Below, in pieces: positions 1-7,402 of a stretch of 64,000 bases of DNA. The translations under genes were made by a program, and so were the position numbers. The stretch covers positions 1-64,000 of the forward strand of contig NZ_FRAX01000009.1 in assembly GCF_900142465.1 (NCBI RefSeq). Reading direction: 5' to 3'. The notes beneath the pieces are model-generated. The model was not told where the DNA came from, ran no database searches, and was given only the letters and a program-made list of their open reading frames with translations. Positions within the stretch are counted from its first letter, which is position 1, and the number at the start of each line of letters is the position of its first letter. The DNA comes from Fibrobacter sp. UWH6 (GTDB lineage Bacteria > Fibrobacterota > Fibrobacteria > Fibrobacterales > Fibrobacteraceae).

Positions 1-804
1 CGCGGAAACGCAGCGGCAATATTTGGAGAGGCTTTCCAACTGCTGGACCGCATCAAGCCTGGCGACGCCGTTGATAATTCAACCGGAAACGAGTATGCTG
101 AAGGTTGGAGCTCATACGGAATCGACAATATCGATGTCAATGGCTACATCCGTCAAAAAAGTACGAATAATCCTGAAATTGTGGAATATGATGAGAATGT
201 TCCTTACGGCGAAAAAATCAAACTTGAAAATTATACTTCAATCCGTCTTCCGCCAAATTTGTCCATCTTTGCGACAATGAATACAAGCGACCAAAATGTG
301 ATTGCAACGGATAATGCTTTCCAGCGTAGATTCAAGTCCAGAATGATTCGTAATAAACTTTCCAACGAAGTATTTCCGGGTAGGGCTCAATACGATATTC
401 AAATTGATGGCACTGGAGTTTGTTGGGGAAAATTCCGAGACTGGATTAATGGAAAGATTCTATCACCAGAAAATGGAATTTCAAAAGCCGACGACAAGTG
501 CCTTGGCGGATGGTTTATAAGTACTTCCGTCAAAGAGAAAAATGCAGAAGGCGTTGCTACTAAATTTGAAGACATATCAAGGGAAGATTTCGCCGAAAAA
601 GTTCTCAAGTATTTATGGGACGATGTTTTTAAGCGCAATGCTGCAAACAATATTTTCAACAAGGACGAGTTTAAGTCTCTCTCTGACTTGATTGACGCTT
701 TTGAAGAAAAAGATGGAGAGTCATATAATCTTGAAGGTTTCAAAGCGTTTGATGAAATTTTCCGATTGAATGACAGCGATAAAAAAGCATTAACAAATGG
801 ATGA
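1..804 (+). CDS. McrB/LlaJI-type AAA+ NTPase subunit of a restriction system (5' end cut by window)
   Basis: The frame is open from base 1, so the start lies outside the window. The first visible residues, RGNAAAIFGEAFQLLD, match the Walker B/post-Walker B segment of McrB-type AAA+ motor proteins. Residues encoded at about 268-345 (IFATMNTSDQNVIATDNAF followed by QRRF) match the sensor-1 and arginine-finger region of the same family. It would power DNA translocation for the nuclease encoded next. Its stop overlaps the start of that gene by 8 bp, so the two are translationally coupled. Walker A and any N-terminal DNA-recognition domain are not visible. The family assignment is strong; whether the target is modified DNA (McrBC-like) or an unmodified site with companion methyltransferases (LlaJI-like) cannot be decided here. 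Confidence 0.85.
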   Translation, partial: RGNAAAIFGEAFQLLDRIKPGDAVDNSTGNEYAEGWSSYGIDNIDVNGYIRQKSTNNPEIVEYDENVPYGEKIKLENYTSIRLPPNLSIFATMNTSDQNVIATDNAFQRRFKSRMIRNKLSNEVFPGRAQYDIQIDGTGVCWGKFRDWINGKILSPENGISKADDKCLGGWFISTSVKEKNAEGVATKFEDISREDFAEKVLKYLWDDVFKRNAANNIFNKDEFKSLSDLIDAFEEKDGESYNLEGFKAFDEIFRLNDSDKKALTNG

Positions 805-2236
805 TTTCATTCTTCACAAATCTGTTAAACGCCAGAAATCCTTCAAGGATTTTTGCGTTTATCTTGATTCGACGGTTTCTTCTTCTGACGAAGACGAAAC
901 ATTTGTCGGCGTGAAGATAAAAAAAGCGAACGAACTGAATTCTTTTGAACCTAGAATTTATTTTCCTCGTGGATATCATCCCGATCATAATGATTCCGAT
1001 GGCGTAAAACTGGATGCAGAACTCAAATCGGATTTTCTGCGATTAATCTCTATTATCAATGATGTTTCGTTGCAGAATCGTTTCCCCGATAACGAAAAAA
1101 GCGATTTGAAAACTGGTTTTCCGATTAACGCATTCTTTTCCGTTGTACAATATTATTTGGACTATGGTTATTTCGTAGAGTCAGAAACAATTTATAAAAA
1201 AGGCTGGTCTGGAAAAATAAGCTGGTCGCGAACGATAAAGCGAATCAAACCCCAGGTGGTAAAAGACAAAGATGACAACCACAGCGTCGTTTATCTCAAG
1301 TTGGTCACCCGTAGAACCAATTACAGGCAAGACAACCTGATTACGCTCATTCATAAATTCTGCGTTTATGAGGCTGCAAGAATGCTTGGTCCTCTTCTGG
1401 GCGTTACCGAAGATGAGTTTGATTTACCGGAACTGGATTTTGATTATGAACTTTTTGTCGAAGTTCTAAAAGATAAAGTTGCCTCAACATTCAACGACAA
1501 GTTCCTGGAACTGTTCCATTCGTTATTGTCAGTTGTAGATTTCTTGGGTAACAGGGAAACTTCCGTCAATGATGATTCTGATATCTGCTTTGGTTTCAAA
1601 AAATTTGACCATGCTTGGGAGGGGATGATTGATTGCATTTTCGGAAACGTTGTTGACAAGACGGAGTATAATCCACATCTAAAATTCATCGCGGTGAATT
1701 CCAAGGATGCGGAAGAGCAAACCGTTAACAGTGATGACGATGTAAAAGATAGTCTACGCTCCACTTTGCGTCCCGATACAATCATGAAACTTGGCGATTC
1801 CGTCTTCATTCTTGATTCCAAGTATTATAAGTTTGGAGTAAAGAATGAAACCCGTTACTTGCCTGGTGCAGAATCTGTCTGCAAGCAGATGGCATACGCA
1901 GAATATGTTGAAAACCACATGAACGAGAAGGCAGACAAAATCTTCAATGCATTTATCATTCCGTATCATGCAAAATCAGATGAGTTGCCATATGGCATAG
2001 AAAATAAAGGTTTTATCTATGGTGACTGGAAAGTGGTCTCCAAAAAAGGCGATGCCGAAAAGAAGGATGTTCGCGAGAAACGCCCTTACCTCTATATCGC
2101 TTGCGTTTGCCTTGACATGAAGTCCGTAATGCGAAACTACCATCGCAGCGAAATGGCTCAATTCAAGTTGGCGGAAGTTGTGAGATCCGGGGCAGAAGGC
2201 ACCTTGGAATACGCAACAAACGAAATTAACGCATGA
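797..2236 (+). CDS. LlaJI-family restriction endonuclease subunit (McrC-like partner)
   Basis: This 479-residue protein starts inside the end of the AAA+ gene (8 bp overlap). Around residues 325-350 it has a PD-(D/E)xK-type core: RPDTIMK, then a hydrophobic strand FILDSKYYKF that supplies the D-x-K catalytic pair. The gene order of McrB-like ATPase then PD-(D/E)xK nuclease is that of LlaJI R1/R2 and McrBC. The N-terminal half (about residues 1-250) is mixed alpha/beta and probably docks onto the AAA+ ring or recognises DNA. The methyltransferases that accompany LlaJI are not inside this window; they would have to lie upstream of base 1. No gene follows on this strand for 380 bp. The PF09563 (RE_LlaJI) assignment is from memory of the family. 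Confidence 0.75.
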   Translation: MDDFILHKSVKRQKSFKDFCVYLDSTVSSSDEDETFVGVKIKKANELNSFEPRIYFPRGYHPDHNDSDGVKLDAELKSDFLRLISIINDVSLQNRFPDNEKSDLKTGFPINAFFSVVQYYLDYGYFVESETIYKKGWSGKISWSRTIKRIKPQVVKDKDDNHSVVYLKLVTRRTNYRQDNLITLIHKFCVYEAARMLGPLLGVTEDEFDLPELDFDYELFVEVLKDKVASTFNDKFLELFHSLLSVVDFLGNRETSVNDDSDICFGFKKFDHAWEGMIDCIFGNVVDKTEYNPHLKFIAVNSKDAEEQTVNSDDDVKDSLRSTLRPDTIMKLGDSVFILDSKYYKFGVKNETRYLPGAESVCKQMAYAEYVENHMNEKADKIFNAFIIPYHAKSDELPYGIENKGFIYGDWKVVSKKGDAEKKDVREKRPYLYIACVCLDMKSVMRNYHRSEMAQFKLAEVVRSGAEGTLEYATNEINA

Positions 2237-2421
2237 TGGAAAGGCTCGCCGCGATAGTGAATGAAAAATACTCTGCGTTTTTAGTGTGATTTCGGAATAG
2301 AATACTTTGCGTTTTTTGCGGGGTTTTCCGCTGAATTTAACTAATGCGCTAAAAAAAAGACTCTAAACATCGTTATTTTACTGTATTAAATACAAAATTT
2401 TAATAAAATGTATTTAACTTA

Positions 2422-2450
2422 TTGACGGAATAAACTTTTTGACGTATATT
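2422..2450 (+). promoter_or_regulatory. Strong sigma70-like promoter for the structured leader and orphan gene
   Basis: TTGACG at 2422-2427 and TATATT at 2445-2450 are separated by 17 bp, close to the ideal housekeeping promoter. Transcription would start near 2457, exactly where a chain of hairpins begins. The stretch before it (2237-2421) is AT-rich and I see no gene there. It contains AAATACA at 2391-2397 and TGTATTT at 2409-2415, a loose inverted pair. Confidence 0.6.
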
Positions 2451-2456
2451 TAGGTT

Positions 2457-2607
2457 GGAGAAGGTGTTCTTCTCTCCAAGAAAAAAGGACCGGCCTGCAA
2501 CTGGAATTGCAGGTCGGCCCCGTAAAGGACTTTGTAGCCCCTTTGAGTTTTGTAAAGCTACATAAATCCTTTGCTCTTGGCAATTTCATTTAACCGCCCG
2601 CAAGGGC
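2457..2607 (+). ncRNA. Structured 5' leader RNA with four consecutive hairpins
   Basis: Between the promoter and the ATG at 2621 the transcript can fold into four hairpins. H1 has stem GAGAAG/CTTCTC around 2459-2474. H2 pairs 2490-2500 with 2507-2517 (11 bp with one G-U, loop CTGGAA). H3 pairs AAAGGA at 2524-2529 with TCCTTT at 2567-2572 and, inside, GTAGC at 2534-2538 with GCTAC at 2557-2561. H4 is GCCC-GCAA-GGGC at 2596-2607, a GNRA tetraloop hairpin touching the Shine-Dalgarno AAAGGAG at 2608-2614. No T-run follows any hairpin, so they are not simple terminators. It could be a riboswitch-like leader, an antitoxin-type RNA or a protein-binding leader; I do not recognise it. Confidence 0.5.
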
Positions 2608-2620
2608 AAAGGAGTCTGCA

Positions 2621-3310
2621 ATGGCAGATTATGGACCTCTATTACCTGTAATCGGTTCTGGTGCACCGAGAGACACCATTTACACCCATGATTTCCGGCC
2701 TTCCCCTGGAGTTGGTGGGTTGGTTCCGTCCATTTCGTGGACTCGTAATTTGATGGAACAGGAAAAGCCGTCTTTTCAACAATACCTTCGCGCAATCAAG
2801 GATATCGACGCCGAGATCGTGCTACCTGGTTGGAAGAACTACATGGCGCGAGACAGAGCTTTGGAACAAATGCGTTTGTTGAGGTATTACGGCGGGTATC
2901 AAGGGATGAAGTGGGACCTGACCACCGGTTCTCCCAACAACCATTTGGATTCTTTAATACGAACGAAATACCCGCGCTATCCTAGGTATTTTTCTAAAGA
3001 TGGTTTGTTTAGCAAACTTGAACTTCCAAAAGTCAATGCGCCCTTTGACGTCTCCCATTTTCATGCGACATTGAGCAAGTATCTTGACTGGCCTCAAAAT
3101 CACCAATATATACGTCCTGATCTAGCTGGCTGGGCTGGTGACATGTTTACTTTTGCGCGAGATTTGAAGGACTTGCGTAGTAAGGGGTGGTTTAGCAATG
3201 ACAGTTTATACAAACTGGCGGACCTTAGCATTGGTGAAAAGCTTGATGGTTTTAAGGCGAATTTAAGTCGCCAAGTAAATTTGTTTAACTTGCCTAGAAA
3301 TATACTCTAA
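2621..3310 (+). CDS. Hypothetical protein with GWAGD motif, behind a structured leader
   Basis: This 229-residue protein follows a clear ribosome binding site (AAAGGAG, 2608-2614). There is no signal peptide or membrane segment. It is rich in aromatic residues and has the segments LRYYGGYQGMKWDL (about 88-101) and RPDLAGWAGDMFTFARDL (about 166-183). The GWAGD stretch reminds me loosely of C-terminal effector domains, but I cannot name a family. The N-terminus is Pro/Gly-rich (MADYGPLLPVIGSG). It sits alone between a restriction system and an IS30-type element, with its own strong promoter and leader, which suggests a self-contained accessory gene. Function unknown. Confidence 0.7.
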   Translation: MADYGPLLPVIGSGAPRDTIYTHDFRPSPGVGGLVPSISWTRNLMEQEKPSFQQYLRAIKDIDAEIVLPGWKNYMARDRALEQMRLLRYYGGYQGMKWDLTTGSPNNHLDSLIRTKYPRYPRYFSKDGLFSKLELPKVNAPFDVSHFHATLSKYLDWPQNHQYIRPDLAGWAGDMFTFARDLKDLRSKGWFSNDSLYKLADLSIGEKLDGFKANLSRQVNLFNLPRNIL

Positions 3311-3370
3311 TGGGGTGGTAGTGTCAAGGGTTTTTCGCAAAAATAGTTTGTTCCAACATCAGATTCTAGG

Positions 3371-4285
3371 CTAGGTTCTCGGCCGATTGTTCAATTTCCA
3401 CTCAATCCACTTGACCTCATCTCTCGTCAGGTCCTCAAACGAGGTTCCCTTTGGCAGGTACTGGCGAATCAGACCGTTCATATTTTCGTTTGCACCTCGT
3501 TCCCACGAGTGGTAAGGGTGGGCAAAGTAATAACCGACATCCAACTTTTGGGCTATCCGAACATGATCGGCGAACTCCTTTCCGTTGTCGGAAGTGACCG
3601 TGTGTAGCAGCCTCTTGTAGGGCGAAAAGGCCGCTATCAGAGTATCTGCCAGGGCGGTTGCATCCTTTGTCGGTAGAGGCTCCAGGATGCAAAGCATGGA
3701 CATTCTGTCGTTGGCGGTGAGCAGGTTCCCCTTATGAAGAGCTCCGTTGATCAAGTCTATTTCAAAATCGCCGAAGCGACTTTTCTCGTCGACTATCGCC
3801 GGACGCAGGTCTATGGGCACCTGTCCCGTAATGGAGCCTCTTCCATCCTTTGCAGGACCCCGCTCTCGATATTTCTTGTCCCCATGCCTAAGGTGTGGCT
3901 TGAATTCGTCTCTGCCTTTGATATGGCGGTATATCGTTGGAACGCTTGGAGTTTTCTTACCCTCCAACCCCCTGCGTCCAACAACTTGCTCCGGTGACAA
4001 GTCCTCCTTTATCAGGGCTTCAGTTTCCGCCCAAACTTCATCGCTATACTCATAGTGAATGTGCGCTTTGTGCTGGAGCTTTACGGCCCTCTTGTCAGCC
4101 TTGTCCGGATCGTACTTTTTACGACCTCCGTTTCTGGAAATCTCCTTGCTGAGTCCACCTTCGGAAATTCCGATTAGTTTTGCTATGACTTTTTGTTGAT
4201 GTCCGGCAGCCAACAGTGCGCTAATTTGGTATCTTATGTCTCGGTTAAGTCTCATCGCTTGTCCTTTTCTTGGTCGAAAACGCAA
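3371..4285 (-). CDS. IS30-family transposase, probably clipped at the C-terminus
   Basis: This 304-residue protein has an N-terminal helix-turn-helix (about residues 12-50, including KVIAKLIGISEGGLSKEISR). A DDE catalytic core follows: FGDFEIDLI (first Asp), VTSDNGKEF (second Asp) and RGANENMNGLIRQY (Glu). It ends abruptly at LNNRPRT, where family members usually continue for 20-30 residues with a LGYxTP-like segment, so the extreme C-terminus seems lost or shifted. Two methionines are possible (residues 1 and 11); the second, MRLNRDIRYQ, fits the family better. Activity of this copy is uncertain. Confidence 0.85.
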   Translation of the reverse strand: MRFRPRKGQAMRLNRDIRYQISALLAAGHQQKVIAKLIGISEGGLSKEISRNGGRKKYDPDKADKRAVKLQHKAHIHYEYSDEVWAETEALIKEDLSPEQVVGRRGLEGKKTPSVPTIYRHIKGRDEFKPHLRHGDKKYRERGPAKDGRGSITGQVPIDLRPAIVDEKSRFGDFEIDLINGALHKGNLLTANDRMSMLCILEPLPTKDATALADTLIAAFSPYKRLLHTVTSDNGKEFADHVRIAQKLDVGYYFAHPYHSWERGANENMNGLIRQYLPKGTSFEDLTRDEVKWIEWKLNNRPRT

Positions 4286-4300
4286 GTTAGAAACCTAACC

Positions 4301-4334
4301 ATCCCTAGAATTCTCTTTCTAGGGATTTTTTTGT
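4301..4334 (+). terminator. Strong hairpin upstream of the transposase; + strand terminator
   Basis: ATCCCTAGAA pairs perfectly with TTCTAGGGAT (10 bp, 6-nt loop), followed on the + strand by seven T. On the minus strand the same hairpin lies just upstream of the transposase start, where insertion sequences often carry a structure that limits translation from read-through transcripts. The terminator role on + is clear from shape; the second role is inference. Confidence 0.6.
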
Positions 4335-4406
4335 TTTCAGCCTAGATCGGATTTACTTGACGATGAGAATCCGCGACTGAAAAAAATATGCTAACTGATA
4401 AATTCG

Positions 4407-5486
4407 CTATATCAAGTCTATCAACTCGTAAAAAACATATAAAGTATTACGTTTCTGATGATTGCTGAACACAAGGTTGAATTCAACGAGTTTATCTAAC
4501 GCTCGATTGATGGCTGTGTTGGAAAGCCCAGTTTCTTTTGCAATCGACTTACTAGTATGTATAGGCATCTTGAAAAAGCACTCAAAAACCTGCTTTGCAA
4601 TTTTCGAGGAGCACTTTTCGTCTATCACTTGAATACTGCGTGTGTACAACTTTTCAATCTTGACTATGTTCTCGCTATACTTGATACTTTGCTTATTGAC
4701 AATGTCCAGAAAGAACTTCACCCATTCGTTCCAGGCGCCATTGCTACGAATATCGTTTAGCAACTTGTAGTATCTATACTTTTCTTTTTCAATAGCTTCG
4801 CTCAAGAACAGGTACAGTCTATCAATTTCGTGGGTGAAAAACAGATACAAGACTATAATCATTCTGCCAATACGTCCGTTGCCATCTTCAAAAGGATGAA
4901 TCGTCTCGAATTGAGCGTGGATTAGCGCAGCATTTACGAGATTCCGCTGCGTTGGAGAAGAATTGTTCATGTAACTGATGAGATTGTCCATCAGTTTCTT
5001 GACATTTGACGGTGCTGGTGGCGTGAACGAAACATCCTTTGTAGCTTCGTCCTTGATATAATTTTGCTTTACTCGATACCTACCAGTGTTTTCCGAGGTT
5101 TTGTGCACGTTGCCACTAAGTAAAATCCGGTGCATTTCCAAAAGCATTTCTTCACTGAATCGTCCATCACGAATCAAATAAGAGAGGCCGCTATTCAAGG
5201 CATTAGTGTAATTGTCTAAATCCTTGTTACTTGTGCTCGTTTCATTTGTCGCCTTGTTTTCTAGGGATTCTTCAAGACTCGTGCAAGTTCCTTCCATGCT
5301 AGTTGAATGAAAATTTTCCTTCCAGAGCATGGATCGAGTACAAGATTCTTCGGCGATAGACCTTTTCAAAGCAGTTAGGTAAATGCCCATATGGGACGTG
5401 GCGTCAATAAGTTCGTCAAAATATTCACGCTTATCTAGCTTTTGTAGTGCAGATTCAATAAACTCAGCTTTAAAAGGTTCTTTCAT
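4407..5486 (-). CDS. Fic-domain protein (AMPylase) with inhibitory motif and winged-helix tail
   Basis: This 359-residue protein has the complete Fic active-site motif HPFEDGNGRIGR at residues 197-208. STSMEG at residues 61-66 matches the (S/T)xxxE(G/N) inhibitory helix, which places it among self-inhibited class II Fic enzymes. ENTGRYR (132-138) lies in the usual region before the core. The last 70 residues look like a winged helix-turn-helix (KSIAKETGLSNTAINRALDKL), so it may bind DNA and autoregulate. Fic proteins transfer AMP from ATP to Ser/Thr/Tyr of target proteins; the target here is unknown. It stands alone between the IS element and the SDR genes. Confidence 0.9.
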   Translation of the reverse strand: MKEPFKAEFIESALQKLDKREYFDELIDATSHMGIYLTALKRSIAEESCTRSMLWKENFHSTSMEGTCTSLEESLENKATNETSTSNKDLDNYTNALNSGLSYLIRDGRFSEEMLLEMHRILLSGNVHKTSENTGRYRVKQNYIKDEATKDVSFTPPAPSNVKKLMDNLISYMNNSSPTQRNLVNAALIHAQFETIHPFEDGNGRIGRMIIVLYLFFTHEIDRLYLFLSEAIEKEKYRYYKLLNDIRSNGAWNEWVKFFLDIVNKQSIKYSENIVKIEKLYTRSIQVIDEKCSSKIAKQVFECFFKMPIHTSKSIAKETGLSNTAINRALDKLVEFNLVFSNHQKRNTLYVFYELIDLI

Positions 5487-5496
5487 AGTAAATACA

Positions 5497-5518
5497 AAAA
5501 TACATAAAAATGTATTTT
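5497..5518. promoter_or_regulatory. Palindromic operator candidate before fic
   Basis: AAAATACA and TGTATTTT form an 8-bp inverted repeat with a 6-nt centre, 10-32 bp upstream of the Fic start codon. The position suits repression by the Fic protein's own winged helix or another regulator. This is inference from symmetry and position. Confidence 0.4.
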
Positions 5519-5550
5519 AAGAAAAGTGTACAAGTGTTCAGAAATTCACA

Positions 5551-5580
5551 TAAAAAAAAGCGACCCTTTTCAGGATCGCT
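5551..5580 (-). terminator. Rho-independent terminator of the 5618-6412 gene
   Basis: Read on the minus strand, AGCGATCC-TGAAAA-GGGTCGCT is followed by eight T. It lies about 40 bp after the stop codon of the SDR gene. Confidence 0.8.
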
Positions 5581-5617
5581 TTCACACTAACGGAAGACAC
5601 ATTTTTTCAGCTAATTA

Positions 5618-6412
5618 CTACTCAGTTTCACCGTAAAGGCTTACCTTGTTATCTTCCTTGGTGGTGGTGTAACCCGCATCCACAGGGAGCTTTACGCCGG
5701 TGATGGCGCTGGCTTCGTCGCTTGCAAGGAAATAAGCGGCAGCAGCGATTTCGGAAGGTTCGATCCAGCGATTCAAAAGGCTCTTGTCTTCGGCAGCCTT
5801 GCGAAGCTTAGGATCGGAGTAGTCGTACTTGATGGCCATTTCTGTCTTGGTATAGCCAGGTGCCACCGAGTTCACGCGAATACCGTACTTGCCCAAATGG
5901 AAGGCTGCGGTACGAGTAAGCCCGTCAACAGAGGACTTGGAAATTCCATAACCGAACGGAGACCATTCTGCAAAGGATGCCACAAAGGAGGACACGTTTA
6001 CGATGGCACCCTTAATCTTCTTTTCTACAAACACGCGGGAAACATGCTGAATCAAGTAGAGGCTTCCCCAGAGGTTCACATCTTCGGCCTGCTTGATCAG
6101 TTCCGGGTCAAAGTTCAGGATATTCTTGCGGTGGCCCGTGATGCCGGCGTCATTGAACAGGGCGTTAATGCGGCCATACTTCTTTACCACTTCGGCAATG
6201 ACTTCCTGACCCTGCTTGTAGTTGGTCACGTCAAGCTCGTAGGCGGTAACGTCGTGACCTTCGGCAACAAGCTTTGCCACTTCTTCGTCAAGTTCCTTCT
6301 TCTTGATATCGGTGGCGGCAACGGCCCAGCCTTCCTTCAAGAACTTCTTGACACCTGCAAGACCAATACCCTGTGCAGCACCAGTAATAATGACAACTTT
6401 CTTTGTACTCAT
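5618..6412 (-). CDS. Short-chain dehydrogenase/reductase (SDR)
   Basis: This 264-residue classical SDR has the nucleotide-binding motif TGAAQGIG near the N-terminus (about residues 11-18), NDAG in place of NNAG around residue 90, and a catalytic Ser followed by YGISK (Tyr-xxx-Lys) at about 155-159. It should use NAD(P)H to reduce a carbonyl or oxidise an alcohol; the substrate cannot be told. It has its own promoter (see 6484-6552) and terminator, so it is a single-gene unit. The neighbour at 6604-7368 is a second, clearly different SDR. Confidence 0.88.
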   Translation of the reverse strand: MSTKKVVIITGAAQGIGLAGVKKFLKEGWAVAATDIKKKELDEEVAKLVAEGHDVTAYELDVTNYKQGQEVIAEVVKKYGRINALFNDAGITGHRKNILNFDPELIKQAEDVNLWGSLYLIQHVSRVFVEKKIKGAIVNVSSFVASFAEWSPFGYGISKSSVDGLTRTAAFHLGKYGIRVNSVAPGYTKTEMAIKYDYSDPKLRKAAEDKSLLNRWIEPSEIAAAAYFLASDEASAITGVKLPVDAGYTTTKEDNKVSLYGETE

Positions 6413-6483
6413 TTTTAAAATTCCTTTTTGATTTATTGTTAAACTCTTAATTTAAAAACCGTTTTTGTTAACGTGTTTTAATT

Positions 6484-6552
6484 CCCTATCATTTTTGTAG
6501 GGATAAAAATAGAAAACCCCTACCTACTGGCAAGGGATAGTTTTTATACTAT
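6484..6552 (-). promoter_or_regulatory. SDR promoter with two inverted repeats
   Basis: On the minus strand TTGCCA (6528-6533) and TATTTT (6506-6511) are 16 bp apart. Upstream lies ATAG-N8-CTAT (6537-6552). Just after the -10, CCCTATCATTTTTGTAGGG (6484-6502, + strand) is an inverted repeat with CCCTA/TAGGG arms, in a position typical for repressor binding. A very similar dyad lies before metY at 41069-41085. Confidence 0.45.
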
Positions 6553-6603
6553 TTATCTAGGGGTGGCTATAGATTTATTTTATAGTAATTCACTCTGACG
6601 AAA

Positions 6604-7368
6604 TTATTCGTGCTTGTAGCCGCCATCGACTACAATGCGGGTGCCGGTCATGTAGGAGCTGCGATCCGATGCCAGGAATAGCACCGCATTGGCGATGTCA
6701 CGAGGGCGGGCTACGCGGGCCATGGGAATGCGGGCATCGTAAATGTCCCCCACCTTCTTTCCAGGGAACCGCTCTTCTACATAGGTCGTCATCATGCTTG
6801 TATTTACAGGCCCCGGGCAAATCGTGTTGACGCGAATTCCCTTGGACGCCTCTTCAAGGGCCGCGCACTTGGAAATCGCAAGAACAGCATACTTGGAAGA
6901 AGCATACAACGAGTTGCCGGCATCAGCACCAAAACTATCGATGGAGCCAGTATCAATGATGGAACCGCCACCGGTCTTTTCCATGGAGCGGATAACATAT
7001 TTTAATCCAAGGAAAACTCCCAGGACATTCACATCCCAGATTTTTTTCAGGTCGGCGATTTCCGTATCCTTAACATAGCCGGTCTTGAGAACACCAGCGT
7101 TGTTGAAGAACACATCAATCTTTCCGAAGGCTTTTTCTGCTTCGGAAACGTAGTTGGCCACCTGATCTTCCTGAGTTACGTCGGCGGCAACCAAGTGAAT
7201 ACGTTTGCTGTCGATGTTGATTTCGTCAGCGGCTTTCTGGAGCGCATCCTTATTCAAATCCACAAGAACAAGGTTCGCACCTTCTTCGGCAAAAGCCTTG
7301 GCGGTTTCCTTACCAATTCCGCCGACTGCGCCAGTGATTAAAACTGTTTTGTTCAAAAATTCATTCAT
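6604..7368 (-). CDS. Short-chain dehydrogenase/reductase (SDR)
   Basis: This 254-residue SDR has TGAVGGIG at the N-terminus (about residues 12-19), NNAG around residue 90, and a catalytic Ser followed by YASSK at about 154-158. The C-terminal VVDGGY is typical of glucose/3-oxoacyl-type classical SDRs. It lies 34 bp downstream of the LanC-like gene (7403-8818) with no terminator between, so it is probably the last gene of a three-gene operon with the C-S lyase and the LanC-like protein. Substrate unknown. Confidence 0.88.
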   Translation of the reverse strand: MNEFLNKTVLITGAVGGIGKETAKAFAEEGANLVLVDLNKDALQKAADEINIDSKRIHLVAADVTQEDQVANYVSEAEKAFGKIDVFFNNAGVLKTGYVKDTEIADLKKIWDVNVLGVFLGLKYVIRSMEKTGGGSIIDTGSIDSFGADAGNSLYASSKYAVLAISKCAALEEASKGIRVNTICPGPVNTSMMTTYVEERFPGKKVGDIYDARIPMARVARPRDIANAVLFLASDRSSYMTGTRIVVDGGYKHE

Positions 7369-7402
7369 ACTTTCTCCTTCTGGATATTAGCCGCCAACAA
7401 TT

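Larger units (their letters stand above)
3323..4361. mobile_element. IS30-family insertion sequence, approximate limits
   Basis: The limits are tentative. GTCAAG at 3323-3328 and its inverted copy CTTGAC at 4356-4361 bracket the transposase, giving about 1.04 kb, a typical IS30-family size. Inside these, TCTAGGCT at about 3365-3372 and AGCCTAGA at 4339-4346 form a second inverted pair. A clean long terminal repeat and a target duplication cannot be confirmed by eye. Confidence 0.45.

Noticed and set aside
2391-2415. AAATACA...TGTATTT as the same operator as before fic
   Set aside because: The half-sites match, but the spacing (11 bp versus 6-8 bp) and position differ; chance in AT-rich DNA is likely.
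6528-6552. ATAG-N8-CTAT before the SDR gene as another methionine box
   Set aside because: The spacer is 8 bp instead of 7 and it lies 3 bp from the -35 instead of 22 bp, so it does not fit the shared geometry.
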